Notes: generated from the letters alone by a model not told the origin. A stretch of DNA of 64,000 nt from Alicyclobacillus suci (GCF_017329615.1 NZ_JAFMTW010000007.1:1-64000), one strand, 5' to 3'. Counted from the first letter of the stretch, positions 34,581 to 44,382 are shown. Translations and numbers: made by a program.

Positions 34581-35897
34581 GTGGCTCGCAGTTTGCTAGA
34601 GAGACTACGCGCACTCGAACAGTCTGTTCAGGCTGCTCGGCCGACTGCGGATGTTGCCGCTGAGGGCAGTCACTCTACTCCTTCCCACGACGACCGCACG
34701 GCGGGTGACGACGTCTTTGAGCAGTTCCACCGCGCGGGCTTTGAGCGGATTGCAACGCCATACGGCGATTGCTGGCGCCGCAAGACCACTTTTGACTTGT
34801 TCACACGCCATGGACATCACGTTTTCGCGGATGCGTTAGAAACGGATTATCGTGCCCTCGAACAACTGGCTAAAGCGCCAATTTCGATGGATTTGGTGCG
34901 CTACTACGATGTAGAGACGAACGGCCTTGGCACCGGCGCGGGGACATTTCCGTTTTTACATACAATTGGCTACTTTGAACAGGATGAGTTGTGTTTTGCC
35001 CAGTACTTCGTCGACGATTACGGCGCAGAGGCCGCTGTTCTTCATGCCATCGCAACTGAGCACCTGCCGGAGGGCGCAATGGTTGTGACCTTTAATGGCA
35101 AATCGTTTGACTGGCCATTATTTCAAAATCGGCGCTTGTTGCACCGGATGGAGCGCGTTGAATGCTATCAACTCGACTTGCTTCACCCGAGTCGGCGGTT
35201 GTGGAAATCACAATTGCATCGCGTCCGATTGGCTGAGGTAGAACGGGGGATTCTCGGTGTGGAACGCGTGGGCGATTTGCCTGGTAGCCAAGCGCCGGAA
35301 AGGTACTTTCAGTTTCTTGAGTGTCACGACATTGAGCTGATGGAGCCCGTTCTATCGCATAATCTGATGGATGTTTGTTCGTTGGTCGTTCTGCAGGTGA
35401 AAATTGCGCGCTTGTTGAATGGTGAGGTCGATGACTTACCTTCGCCGACCCATTTGGCCCTTGCTTCCTGGTATGATGCGTGGCACGACGTACAGGCAGC
35501 GGCGATGTCTTATGAGCGTGCGGCACAGGCGCTTGATGCGACTTGGCGCGCGCATTGGCTATATAGTTTGTTTCTGAAACGGCAACGAGACGACGTTACT
35601 GCCTGTCAGGTGTGGGAGAAAATGGTGCAGGACTATCCAGACCGAATTGAACCATTAATTGAGCTGGCTAAGTGTTTCGAGCACCGTCAACACGATTTGA
35701 ATCGCGCGCGGGAAGCCGTTGAGGAGGCCCTCCGTCGCATTGCCAAGCCATCGGGGCAGACGCGTACAGCGTTGCAAATTCCACATCGGGTCATCGACGT
35801 GCCGTTGCAGGCATCGATGCTGCCGTCGTCACCGATTGAACAGGCCTTGCGCCATCGCCTCAATCGGATTGTCAGGAAACTGGGTGCACAGGGGTAG
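34581..35897 (+). CDS. mrfB: MrfB (YprB-type) 3'-5' exonuclease with TPR tail
   Basis: 438 residues. The RNase H-like DnaQ-type nuclease motifs are YYDVETNGL (first Asp and Glu), VTFNGKSFDWPL, and HNLMDVCSL carrying the final catalytic Asp. Residues about 290-385 form TPR-like helices (SWYDAWHDVQAAAMSYERAA and KCFEHRQHDLNRA). MrfB works with the MrfA helicase on mitomycin C adducts. The start is GTG 34581. The tail after residue 390 is not recognised. Confidence 0.9.
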   Translation: MARSLLERLRALEQSVQAARPTADVAAEGSHSTPSHDDRTAGDDVFEQFHRAGFERIATPYGDCWRRKTTFDLFTRHGHHVFADALETDYRALEQLAKAPISMDLVRYYDVETNGLGTGAGTFPFLHTIGYFEQDELCFAQYFVDDYGAEAAVLHAIATEHLPEGAMVVTFNGKSFDWPLFQNRRLLHRMERVECYQLDLLHPSRRLWKSQLHRVRLAEVERGILGVERVGDLPGSQAPERYFQFLECHDIELMEPVLSHNLMDVCSLVVLQVKIARLLNGEVDDLPSPTHLALASWYDAWHDVQAAAMSYERAAQALDATWRAHWLYSLFLKRQRDDVTACQVWEKMVQDYPDRIEPLIELAKCFEHRQHDLNRAREAVEEALRRIAKPSGQTRTALQIPHRVIDVPLQASMLPSSPIEQALRHRLNRIVRKLGAQG

Positions 35898-35969
35898 CGG
35901 TAGGCGCTTGCGGATGTGCGCAGTCTTGTCTAGTGTAGAAGATGTAAGCTTCGGGTTGGGGGCGATTGG

Positions 35970-36584
35970 ATGTTTACGGGGTTTCAAGAAGAGGATTTTC
36001 AAGTATTTTCTGTGCCGGGGCTCGATGCTCGGATGGCGGCGATGAAGCAACACGTCCGACCAAAGCTCGAAGCGCTGGGTCAACATTTTACAGCATTTTT
36101 AGCACCTCGGCTGGGCGAGGAGGTTTACGCCCATGTGGCGAAACACGCCCGGCGGACCGTCAACCCGCCTAATGACACCTGGGTGGCGTTCAGTACAAAC
36201 GCCCGCGGGTATAAACAACATCCGCATTTTCAAATTGGGTTATGGCAAACGCATGTGTTTGTCACGTTCGGATATATTTATGAGTCCCCGCGAAAAGGGG
36301 ATTTTGGTGAACGGCTCGCGCGTTCTGCCGACCAGGTACACGCGCAAATACCAGACGATTTTATCTATGTGACGGATCATACAAGTCCAGCATCGATTCC
36401 GGCCAGCGAGGTGGCCGTGAGCGATATTGTCCGCCTTGGCGAGCGGCTACAAGCGGTCAAAAAAGCGGAACTCCTCGTCGGCAAGCGATGGGAGAGAGAT
36501 ATAATCATGCAGATGTCGGGAGAGCAGTTTGTGACGGCGGCGGAAGTTGTCATGACTCAACTCGTGCCACTGTACCGGTTGTAG
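35970..36584 (+). CDS. yktB: DUF1054 / UPF0637 protein (YktB-like)
   Basis: 204 residues, cytosolic. It has the family features: GFQEEDFQVFSVPGLDARM at the start, KHARRTVNPPNDTWVAFS near residue 60, and FQIGLWQTHVFVTFGYIYESP. The family has no established biochemical role. The start is ATG 35970 after a weak TTGGGGGCG. It lies between mrfB and yunD on the same strand, with 24 bases before yunD. Confidence 0.87.
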   Translation: MFTGFQEEDFQVFSVPGLDARMAAMKQHVRPKLEALGQHFTAFLAPRLGEEVYAHVAKHARRTVNPPNDTWVAFSTNARGYKQHPHFQIGLWQTHVFVTFGYIYESPRKGDFGERLARSADQVHAQIPDDFIYVTDHTSPASIPASEVAVSDIVRLGERLQAVKKAELLVGKRWERDIIMQMSGEQFVTAAEVVMTQLVPLYRL

Positions 36585-36608
36585 AGAGACGGGTTGTGGG
36601 GTGAAGCT

Positions 36609-38054
36609 GTGCAAATCCACCTACTTCATATGAATGATGTACACAGCCAATTGGAGAGTTATATGCGCCTGGGTCACCAGTTACGCACATTGCGCAGTGA
36701 ACTGGAACAGGCAGGAAACTTTGTGTTGACGTTTGACCTCGGCGATGTGCTGGATAGAGTTCGCCCCGAAACAGAGGCGACAATGGGCCTCATCAACGTT
36801 GATATGATGGCGGCGCTGGGCGTCGATGGATGGGTTTTTGGCAACAATGAGGGGCTGACGATTCCCGTTGAATGTTGGCCATTGCTGACACAACACGCAC
36901 AGACGACGGTTTATGGGACCAATTTTCGTCGGCCTGGACAGTTGTCATTTGACTGTTTTTGCGACACGCACATTTACGAGCGGGATGGTATCCGCGTTGG
37001 TGTATTTGGACTTACGCCAGACTATACGTTGCCGTACAGCATGCTTGGTGTATCTGCCGAAGATCCGTTTGTCAGTGCGAAGGAGGCGGTCGAAAATCTG
37101 CGCCAAAATAGCGTCGACGTCATCGTCTGTCTGTCGCATTTGGGGCGGCGGGCAGATCACCAATTGGCGATTGAGGTTCCACACATCGATGTCATTCTCG
37201 GCGGTCACACGCACGAGTTTATGAAGGAACCCGATTGGGTCAATGGGACGGCCATTTTTCAGCCAGGCAAGCACGCGCGGATGTTCGGGCACACTGCCAT
37301 CACGTTGGATGAAGACAAACATGTGGTGTCCATCACGGCCGAGCCGATTGAAGTATGGTTGAACACGCCATATGACGCGGAGATGCAACGCGCCTATGAG
37401 AGACACTTCGCAGGCGTTCAGGAAGTGTTGAACCGGCGGGTGGCCACGTTGTCAGAGCGGCTTCCACTTGTGTACGAACGCGAGTCACCGTTTGCCAATT
37501 TACTGGCGGATGTGTTGTACGACGAGTGCGAAGGCGACCTTTGTGTCATGATGACAGGAGCGCTCAACTCGAGCCTTTTGCCTGGGGAGGTCAAGTTGAA
37601 TCACTTGTTGGGTGCCTGTCCGACGCCAACGCGGCCGATTGTCGTGACGTTGACTGGGCGGGAGTTGCTCGATGCGCTCAATCAAGGCATTCAGTCCGAC
37701 ACGTATGGCAGGCATGGAATAGGGTTTGGTTTTCGCGGTGGCAAAATTGGTTATTTGGTCGTGTCGGGTGCGGTGGTTGATGTCGCCACGGACCAAGCGG
37801 GGCAACCACGTATCCAAGAGGTCCACGTTGGGCAGGTGCCGTTGGATTGTGCGCGTGCGTACAGAGTGATTACCTGTGAATATCTGTGGCTTTCGCCTGT
37901 CTTTCAGCCCTTTCGGCAAGCGCGCGAGGTTACCTATTACCCGCCATTGGTACGGGAGGTACTGCTGGCACGGATACATGAGGAAGGCCGGATGGCACGC
38001 GCGTCAACGCCACGGTATCGCTACTTACACAAGAGTTCCGAAGGGGGGATGTGA
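36609..38054 (+). CDS. yunD: YunD-type metallophosphoesterase / 5'-nucleotidase-like protein
   Basis: About 481 residues. The N-terminal calcineurin-type phosphoesterase motifs are LHMNDVHS, TFDLGDVLDR, FGNNEGLT, LSHLGRRADH and GGHTHEF. The C-terminal half corresponds to the 5'-nucleotidase substrate-binding domain (ESPFANLLADVLYDE, GALNSSLLPGEV, LTGRELLDALNQG). The GNNEG in place of the usual GNHE is a known YunD feature. There is no signal peptide, so the protein appears cytosolic; the natural substrate is not known. The start is GTG 36609 after GGGGTGA. Confidence 0.88.
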   Translation: MQIHLLHMNDVHSQLESYMRLGHQLRTLRSELEQAGNFVLTFDLGDVLDRVRPETEATMGLINVDMMAALGVDGWVFGNNEGLTIPVECWPLLTQHAQTTVYGTNFRRPGQLSFDCFCDTHIYERDGIRVGVFGLTPDYTLPYSMLGVSAEDPFVSAKEAVENLRQNSVDVIVCLSHLGRRADHQLAIEVPHIDVILGGHTHEFMKEPDWVNGTAIFQPGKHARMFGHTAITLDEDKHVVSITAEPIEVWLNTPYDAEMQRAYERHFAGVQEVLNRRVATLSERLPLVYERESPFANLLADVLYDECEGDLCVMMTGALNSSLLPGEVKLNHLLGACPTPTRPIVVTLTGRELLDALNQGIQSDTYGRHGIGFGFRGGKIGYLVVSGAVVDVATDQAGQPRIQEVHVGQVPLDCARAYRVITCEYLWLSPVFQPFRQAREVTYYPPLVREVLLARIHEEGRMARASTPRYRYLHKSSEGGM

Positions 38055-38055
38055 A

Positions 38056-38733
38056 ATGGCTTTGCTGTCTAAACGGGATACGGCGCAAGTGATGGAAAAG
38101 TTGCAACGCCGATATCCAGACGCCAAATGTGCGTTGAATTTTTCCAATCCCTTTGAGTTGTTGATTGCAACTATGTTGTCAGCACAGTGTACCGATGTGC
38201 GCGTCAACATGGTAACGGAGCGCTTGTTTCAAAAATATCGTGGGCCGGCTGACTTTGCGGCGGCAACACCTGAGCAGGTACAAGAGGATATCCGGGAGGT
38301 CGGCTTGTTTCGTTCAAAGGCCCAGAATATCGTGGCGACGTGTCGGTTATTACTCGAACGGTATGATGGAGAAGTTCCTGCAGATAGGGAAAAGCTCGTC
38401 GAGTTGCCCGGTGTTGGCCGGAAGACGGCGAATGTCGTACTGTCCAACGCTTTTGGCATACCAGCGCTCGCTGTGGATACACATGTGTTAAGGGTGTCCA
38501 ATCGCATCGGTTTGGCGAACAGTGATTCCCCTGATGAAACGGAGCGTCAGATCTGTCGCCGTGTCCCGAAATCTCAATGGTCACAGGCTCATCACTGGTT
38601 GATTCACCATGGGCGGCAGATTTGCTCAGCGAGGAAACCGAAGTGTGAGGCGTGTCCAATCCAAGAACACTGTCAGTATTTCCGTAAGACTTTTACCAAG
38701 TCCCTGAACGCGAAAGAATCGACAGGCAGCTAA
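38056..38733 (+). CDS. nth: Endonuclease III
   Basis: 225 residues. A DNA glycosylase/AP lyase for oxidised pyrimidines. The HhH motif with the catalytic Lys is LPGVGRKTANVVL (about residue 118), and the catalytic Asp is in AVDTHVLRV. The 4Fe-4S ligands are in CSARKPKCEACPIQEHC. The start is ATG 38056; yunD's stop is at 38054, so the two are coupled, with GGGGGG just upstream of the start. Confidence 0.96.
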   Translation: MALLSKRDTAQVMEKLQRRYPDAKCALNFSNPFELLIATMLSAQCTDVRVNMVTERLFQKYRGPADFAAATPEQVQEDIREVGLFRSKAQNIVATCRLLLERYDGEVPADREKLVELPGVGRKTANVVLSNAFGIPALAVDTHVLRVSNRIGLANSDSPDETERQICRRVPKSQWSQAHHWLIHHGRQICSARKPKCEACPIQEHCQYFRKTFTKSLNAKESTGS

Positions 38734-38793
38734 ACGGTTTGTGACGCGTTTTATGAATTGGCCCATCAAGATGCGAGGAGGTTCAACGTCAAC

Positions 38794-39402
38794 ATGTGGT
38801 GGAAGCGCGGCTTTATCATTCTTTTGTCTTTGAACATCCTCGTCTTCGTCGGAGGCCTGATTGCCCTGGATTCGTTTCCGTCAGCGACGTCGTCCTCGGT
38901 AAAGAAATTTCAATCGACGCCGAATGACGGAAAGACGGCTGCGGTTCAGGTTGTCATCGGCCAGGATGCAATCAACAGTTATATTGCCTATGCACTGGCT
39001 CAGGAAGCAGATGTCCAGAAAATCATGAGTTATGCCCAGATTCAATTCGCATCGACCTGGAATTGCGACATTGGGGTCAAATTGCTGGATAAAGTGGTGC
39101 CGTTTCATTTGGTTCTCGTTCCGGATGTTGAGAATGGAAACTTGAACTTGCAAGTCAAAAGCGCATCCATGGGTCAAGTTCCGGTACCCGATAGTCTCCT
39201 CTTCCTTTTGTTAAAACATCTGCAATGGCCCAACTGGATTAATTTGGACGCCAATCATCACGTATTGCAACTGAACTTCACACAACGCCCCCAGGAGCCA
39301 TTTGGCGTTCGCATTCTCGGGTACTCGTCCACTACGCAGCAGTTGAGTCTGCAAGTGACCATGTCGCCGTCGGCGATTGCCCAAAGCGCGAATCACGCAT
39401 AA
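38794..39402 (+). CDS. ypmS: DUF2140 (YpmS-like) membrane-anchored protein
   Basis: About 202 residues. One N-terminal membrane anchor (KRGFIILLSLNILVFVGGLIAL, residues 4-25) is followed by an extracytoplasmic beta-rich domain with VVIGQDAINSYIAYAL, VVPFHLVLVPDVENGNL and MGQVPVPDSLLFLLL, in the same order as Bacillus YpmS. The family role is unknown. ATG 38794 lies 13 bases after GAGGAGG, a long spacing; TTG 38758 upstream in frame has no ribosome site. Confidence 0.72.
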   Translation: MWWKRGFIILLSLNILVFVGGLIALDSFPSATSSSVKKFQSTPNDGKTAAVQVVIGQDAINSYIAYALAQEADVQKIMSYAQIQFASTWNCDIGVKLLDKVVPFHLVLVPDVENGNLNLQVKSASMGQVPVPDSLLFLLLKHLQWPNWINLDANHHVLQLNFTQRPQEPFGVRILGYSSTTQQLSLQVTMSPSAIAQSANHA

Positions 39403-39525
39403 CGCCACGGAGCTGGCAGATTCCTCATGTTCGTTCCTCCGCAACCAACGCAGTGAACAAAAGGCATAAGCTTTGCACCAGTGTCGCAGGATATACGAAG
39501 ATTCTAGAATCAGGAGGAAACACTG

Positions 39526-41331
39526 GTGCTGAGCAAATATGCCTCCATGTTAAAGCGTTTGATTACCGTCAACGAATCTGTGCTAGATGAGCAATTTACA
39601 CTATTGGACGACGAAAGCGATACGAGCTACGACGAAGACGGGAATAAACGCGGTCCGGAAGTGATTGACTTTGATACAGATGAAAATAAAACACAGACGG
39701 CGAAGCGCCCGGTTTCGATGCGGCAGTTCATCCGTCGCGGTGCAGCCCTGTACAACGAAGCTGTGCGAAAAGCTCACGTCGGCCAGGATGACGATTTGCC
39801 AGTTTCCATTGACCAGATGAAAGCGCGTCTCGAACGCTTCTTTCACTTGCCCCAGAACAAGGATGTCGTGATTCGTGAGTTCAGTGTTGGTGTACACGCG
39901 AAACAGCCCTGGCGCGGACTCGCTGTGTTTGTCGATGGGCTGGCGGACAAGACAGTCATTAATCATGACATTCTTGAGCGGTTAATGCTGTTTACTCAAT
40001 TCATCGACGACGAACCACGGCGCAATATGGAGTATATTCAGGAGAAAATTTTAACCAGTAATCAGACGGCTATGCTGGAAAAATGGTCGGAAGTGATTCA
40101 GGCGATTCTGGCGGGATCGACCGTTGTGCTATTGGACGGCTGTAATGGCGCGTTATCTGTGGAGACCAAGGGGTGGGAGCACCGAAGTGTCAGCATCCCA
40201 CAGACTGAATCGGTGGTGCGGGGGGCCCATGACGCTTTCACCGAGAACTTTCGGACCAATACGGGTCTTATCCGATCCCGCTTTCGCTCCGAACACCTAG
40301 TGACCGAAATCTACAGCGTTGGGAACCTGGCGTCGACCGATGTCGCTATTATGTACGTGCATGGGATGACAAACCCGAAGTTGGTTCGGGAAGTCCGCCG
40401 CCGGATTGAGGCGATTGACGTCGATTACATCGATAGTCCGGGGGTGTTGGAGCAGTTTATCGAAGATGAACCGCGCATGATTATTCCGCAGGTGTTGTCG
40501 ACGGAACGGCCAGACAGGGTCGCGGCATCGTTGGCCGAGGGATATGTCGCTATCGTGGTTGGGAATAACCCATTTGTATTGATTGCACCTGTCGTATTGT
40601 ACTCTTTGATTCATACATCGGAGGACGCAAACCTGCGGTTTTACGCCGGCACGTTTATTCGAGGACTGCGTTGGATTTCTTTGTTCATCGCTTGCCTGTT
40701 GCCTGCACTGTATGTTGCGGTCACCAATTACCATCCAGAAATGCTTCCGACTGACTTAATGCTCGCGATAGCAGGTAGCCGTGAGCAGGTGCCATTTCCT
40801 GTTATCGTCGAGGTTTTACTGATGGAGTTTGCTATCGAGCTGATTCGGGAGGCAGGGATTCGCATACCGTCCGTGATTGGGCCCACGATTGGCATCGTTG
40901 GCGCTTTGATTATCGGACAGGCCGCAGTGCAGGCTGGTATCGTGAGTCCATTGCTCGTGATTGTCGTTGCGACGACTGCGCTCGCGGGATTTGCCATCCC
41001 CAATTACGAATTGAGTATGGCCGTGCGAATTAGCCGTTTTGTCTTTTTACTCGCTGGTGCATTTCTCGGCTTCTACGGTGTCGCCATTCTCCTGTGCGTC
41101 TCTGTCGTCCGCCTATCGATGCAAAAATCGTTTGGCGTGCCGATTTTGAGCCCGATTGCCCCCACAAAAGCAAGTGCAAAAGACGTGTTGATTCGCGGTC
41201 CTGTGTACTCGATGAACTTGCGTCCATCGTTTTTGCATCCACTTCGGAGTTGGCGACAACAACCGGTCACTCGTCCGTGGAGTGCACCGACTGGTAAGCG
41301 CGCAGGGAGAAAGGGGAATGACCAGGCATGA
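39526..41331 (+). CDS. GerA-family spore germination protein, A subunit
   Basis: 601 residues. A long cytoplasmic N-terminal domain (two subdomains, about residues 100-370) precedes four or five membrane helices. The family motifs are VVLLDGCNGALSVETKGWEHRSVS, SVVRGAHDAFTENFRTNTGLIRSR, DSPGVLEQFIEDE and RPDRVAASLAEGYVAI, followed by PFPVIVEVLLMEFAIELIREAG. GerA A subunits form the channel of the germinant receptor in the inner spore membrane. The first 80 residues are acidic and unusually long for the family. The start is GTG 39526 after AGGAGG. It is coupled to the B subunit by an ATGA overlap. Confidence 0.93.
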   Translation: MLSKYASMLKRLITVNESVLDEQFTLLDDESDTSYDEDGNKRGPEVIDFDTDENKTQTAKRPVSMRQFIRRGAALYNEAVRKAHVGQDDDLPVSIDQMKARLERFFHLPQNKDVVIREFSVGVHAKQPWRGLAVFVDGLADKTVINHDILERLMLFTQFIDDEPRRNMEYIQEKILTSNQTAMLEKWSEVIQAILAGSTVVLLDGCNGALSVETKGWEHRSVSIPQTESVVRGAHDAFTENFRTNTGLIRSRFRSEHLVTEIYSVGNLASTDVAIMYVHGMTNPKLVREVRRRIEAIDVDYIDSPGVLEQFIEDEPRMIIPQVLSTERPDRVAASLAEGYVAIVVGNNPFVLIAPVVLYSLIHTSEDANLRFYAGTFIRGLRWISLFIACLLPALYVAVTNYHPEMLPTDLMLAIAGSREQVPFPVIVEVLLMEFAIELIREAGIRIPSVIGPTIGIVGALIIGQAAVQAGIVSPLLVIVVATTALAGFAIPNYELSMAVRISRFVFLLAGAFLGFYGVAILLCVSVVRLSMQKSFGVPILSPIAPTKASAKDVLIRGPVYSMNLRPSFLHPLRSWRQQPVTRPWSAPTGKRAGRKGNDQA

Positions 41332-42482
41332 AGAACCAGGAGGGAAAAGCCAGTGTTGCAGGCAGAGAACTGACGGCCTTAATGATTCTCGTCGTCGCCA
41401 CGAACGCTTTCTTAATTTATCCGCAATACGTGAGTCAGTCAGCTTATGAAGCAGCTTGGATGGAACCGATTGTGTCAGGTGCACTGACACTCGTTCTGTT
41501 TTACTTTGTAGAGTGGCTTATGCGCAAGTATTACCCGCAGTTGGATATTGTCGAGGTCAGCAAAGAAGTGTTTGGACGGGTGATTGCCGCACTCTTGGCG
41601 ATGTTATTCGCCGCGTATTTTATTTGTACAACAGCGATGGTCGTCCGTGAGTTCACGGAGAACGTCATCATGACCGTTCTGCCCGCAACACCCATTCTCC
41701 TTGTGGGGGCCGTCTTCATGGGGGCCGTCGGTTACATTGCGTACGCTGGACTAGAGGGGATAAGCCGCACCGCGTATATTTTCTTGCCCATTCTTTTGAT
41801 TGGGCTCGTCGGCGTGTGTGTGGCGACGATGAACTGGTGGCACCCGGCGATGCTGTTGCCGTTCTGGGGAACTGGGATTCCCCGCGTGCTGACCGGGTCA
41901 CTTGAATATAGTTCCGTCTTTAGCAACGTATTGTTGCTGACGATTATATACAAACACGCGCATAACCCACGTCAGATGCGACGCATTGGTTCTGTCAGCG
42001 TCACCGTTTCAACGCTGCTGTTGTGCTTGCTCATCATTACGTACCACATGGTTTTCCCGGCTGTCGAATCCGAGCAGGTGTCTTTTGCACTGTACAGATT
42101 GGCACGGCTGATTTACCTTGGCCCATTCTTTCAGCGACTGGAGAGTGTGTTTATTTTTCTCTGGGTCACTGCAGCAACGGTAAAGATGGCCGTGACGTTA
42201 TGGTGTTCGGCGTATCTGCTTGGCAAAGCGTTTGGTTGGCCAACCTACCGCCCAGGTATTCCGATTCTTGCATTGTTGTCGTGGTCCATCGCGATGTGGG
42301 CGGACAGTTGGGTACAAGTGGTCGATCTCGACGGCCGATACCTACTGCGCTGGGGCTGGACAGTGGTTTTTGTCTTGCCGATTGTGGTGCTCTTACTGGG
42401 CGTGGTCGGTCGCGCGTTTAAGGGTTCAACGGGAGAACCTGGCGAGCGGCGACGGCGACGGAGGGGGATTACACATGCTTAG
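41328..42482 (+). CDS. Spore germination permease-like protein, B subunit (GerAB family)
   Basis: 384 residues with about ten membrane helices, as in the GerAB branch of the APC superfamily, which senses amino-acid or sugar germinants. The N-terminus GRELTALMILVVATNAFLIYP and the core LPFWGTGIPRVLTGSLEYSSVFSNVLL fit the family. The C-terminus is very basic (EPGERRRRRRG). It begins within the stop of the A gene and its own stop overlaps the next small gene. The germinant cannot be read from the sequence. Confidence 0.9.
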   Translation: MKNQEGKASVAGRELTALMILVVATNAFLIYPQYVSQSAYEAAWMEPIVSGALTLVLFYFVEWLMRKYYPQLDIVEVSKEVFGRVIAALLAMLFAAYFICTTAMVVREFTENVIMTVLPATPILLVGAVFMGAVGYIAYAGLEGISRTAYIFLPILLIGLVGVCVATMNWWHPAMLLPFWGTGIPRVLTGSLEYSSVFSNVLLLTIIYKHAHNPRQMRRIGSVSVTVSTLLLCLLIITYHMVFPAVESEQVSFALYRLARLIYLGPFFQRLESVFIFLWVTAATVKMAVTLWCSAYLLGKAFGWPTYRPGIPILALLSWSIAMWADSWVQVVDLDGRYLLRWGWTVVFVLPIVVLLLGVVGRAFKGSTGEPGERRRRRRGITHA

Positions 42483-42648
42483 GTTCTTGTTTGCCATGAT
42501 TATTCCGTTTCTCATTTTTGTCTACACGATGTCGTTTACGCGCTGGATGGGCAAGGAGCGCCATCTGGCCGCAGCGACCTCGGCAGCGCTGTTGGGTGCA
42601 TTGACGTTGTGTGCGAGCGGTGCGACGTTGTGGAAACTGTTGACCTAA
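42475..42648 (+). CDS. Small two-helix membrane protein, candidate receptor D subunit
   Basis: 57 residues. Two hydrophobic segments (about residues 2-19 and 30-52) are joined by RWMGKERHLAA. The start is ATG 42475 after GGAGGGGG, within the end of the B gene. Small two-helix 'D' proteins coded in or beside GerA-type operons modulate germinant receptors in Bacillus; this protein has the same size, topology and position. No GerAC-type lipoprotein follows. The D assignment is inference. Confidence 0.68.
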   Translation: MLRFLFAMIIPFLIFVYTMSFTRWMGKERHLAAATSAALLGALTLCASGATLWKLLT

Positions 42649-42781
42649 TTGGGCGTCTCGCGGCAAGGTGTTTGACCGGGGAAAGTGTGTCGTTATATGC
42701 TGGGAACACAGGTGAGGCGGAACGTCGACCCGGCACCCGGGAATGCGCGTGCCGTTCGCCGTTGTCGAGGAGGCGTCTCTC

Positions 42782-43231
42782 TTGAGCGATACAGAAGCTT
42801 CAAAACAGGTCATTATTTATACCGACGGTGCCTGTTCGAAGAATCCCGGCCCTGGGGGCTGGGCGGCCGTCTTAAAATATGGGGAACATATCAAAGAAGT
42901 CTCTGGTGGCGAACCGCACACCACGAATCAGCGCATGGAAATCATGGCGGTGATTGGTGCGCTTCGCGTGCTTAAACAGCCTTGTGACGTCGTCGTGTAC
43001 TCGGATTCCGCCTATGTCATTAATTGTTTTCAGCAGAAGTGGTACGTCAATTGGCAGAAGAATGGCTGGCGCAACAGCAAAGGGGAGATGGTACAGAATC
43101 GTGACCTCTGGGAGGAATTGCTGTCCGTCATGGCCCCGCATAAGGTGCAGTGGAAAAAGGTCAAAGGCCACGCTGGCGTCGCTTGGAATGAACGCTGTGA
43201 TGAATTGGCGAGGGCGGCTATTCCCCGATGA
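42782..43231 (+). CDS. rnhA: Ribonuclease HI
   Basis: 149 residues. Catalytic acidic residues are in YTDGACSKNPGPGGWA (Asp), QRMEIMAVI (Glu), VYSDSAYVIN (Asp) and the late NERCDELA (Asp). It removes RNA from RNA-DNA hybrids. The start is TTG 42782, eight bases after AGGAGG; GTG/ATG codons upstream lack a ribosome site. It overlaps queG by four bases (ATGA). Confidence 0.95.
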   Translation: MSDTEASKQVIIYTDGACSKNPGPGGWAAVLKYGEHIKEVSGGEPHTTNQRMEIMAVIGALRVLKQPCDVVVYSDSAYVINCFQQKWYVNWQKNGWRNSKGEMVQNRDLWEELLSVMAPHKVQWKKVKGHAGVAWNERCDELARAAIPR

Positions 43232-44382
43232 GCACGGAGCTTGACATCGAAACGCTGCGCGAGCTGGCTCAGCGTGAGGGCGTGTTGGAAGTTGCCGTTA
43301 CGGATACCGCCCCATTTCCGGAGTTAATTCCGTGGCTCGAAGCCTATGAGGCTCGGGGGAGCACGGGATTTGAGGTGGGGGAAGTCGCTCAGCGTATCAA
43401 TCCACGTCTCTGGATGCGCGAGGCCAAATCTATCATCGTAATCGCGCTGCCATATCTGACAGAGCAAGGGGCGCGCACCGCCCGGTCGCACCCGCGAGGG
43501 CGGCGTCACGGGCATACCTCACACTACACGTACGGCGTCGATTACCACAGAGTGCTTGCGGAAAAACTTCATGCTATTCATCGCAGCATGGAAGTGGTCG
43601 TCGGGCATGAAATCGCCATGAAGCTCTCGATTGATACATCCCCTTTGGTCGACCGACGGCTCGCTGAGCGCGCGGGTCTCGGCTGGATTGGCAAAAATGC
43701 GATGTTTTACAGTCACCGCTATGGTTCCTATGTGTTTATAGGGGCGATGCTGGTTGATCTCGTGATTCCTCCCACCGCACATCAGGAAGCGGCTGTTGGT
43801 GCCCTGTGCGGAACGTGCTCACGCTGTCTCACGGCATGTCCAACTGGCGCAATTGTCGCACCAGGCGTCATGGATGCCACACGTTGTTTGTCGTATGTTA
43901 CACAAATGAAGGGGCTTATCCCTGTTGAATTTCGGGACAAACTCGGTCGCCGAGTTTGGGGTTGTGACGTCTGCCAGTCGACTTGTCCAATCAATCAGAA
44001 TGTCGAACACTCGAAAGAGAATGCCTTTGGCCCGAGTCAAGAGTTGGCATACCCTGACCTCATTGAATTATTGCAGATGTCAAATCGCCAGTTCATGCGC
44101 AAATACGGGCATACCGCGATGGCTTGGCGGGGGTTGCGCACCTTACAGCGCAACGCGCTGATTGCCCTTGGCAATGCCGGTGACGCTGCGGCCCTTGCAT
44201 GGATGATTCCCTTTCTGCAAAACGCGCGCGTTGAACTGCGGGCGAGCGCGGCGTGGGCGATTGGTAAAATCGGCGGCCCAGAGGCCAAGGAAGCGTTGCT
44301 TGAAGCGCTGGAAGAGGAAGCGGATGCACAGGTGATGGAAGAATTGCGCAATGGATTGGAGGCCTGTCATGAACGCGGTTGA
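43228..44382 (+). CDS. queG: Epoxyqueuosine reductase QueG
   Basis: 384 residues. QueG makes the last step of queuosine synthesis in tRNA, reducing epoxyqueuosine with cobalamin and two 4Fe-4S clusters. The clusters are marked by CGTCSRCLTACPTGAI and CDVCQSTCP. The N-terminal cobalamin-binding region has RRLAERAGLGWIGKN. HEAT-like repeats form the end (about residues 300-375). The ATG is 43228, overlapping rnhA; the stop overlaps ogt by 14 bases. No other queuosine genes are nearby. Confidence 0.95.
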   Translation: MSTELDIETLRELAQREGVLEVAVTDTAPFPELIPWLEAYEARGSTGFEVGEVAQRINPRLWMREAKSIIVIALPYLTEQGARTARSHPRGRRHGHTSHYTYGVDYHRVLAEKLHAIHRSMEVVVGHEIAMKLSIDTSPLVDRRLAERAGLGWIGKNAMFYSHRYGSYVFIGAMLVDLVIPPTAHQEAAVGALCGTCSRCLTACPTGAIVAPGVMDATRCLSYVTQMKGLIPVEFRDKLGRRVWGCDVCQSTCPINQNVEHSKENAFGPSQELAYPDLIELLQMSNRQFMRKYGHTAMAWRGLRTLQRNALIALGNAGDAAALAWMIPFLQNARVELRASAAWAIGKIGGPEAKEALLEALEEEADAQVMEELRNGLEACHERG

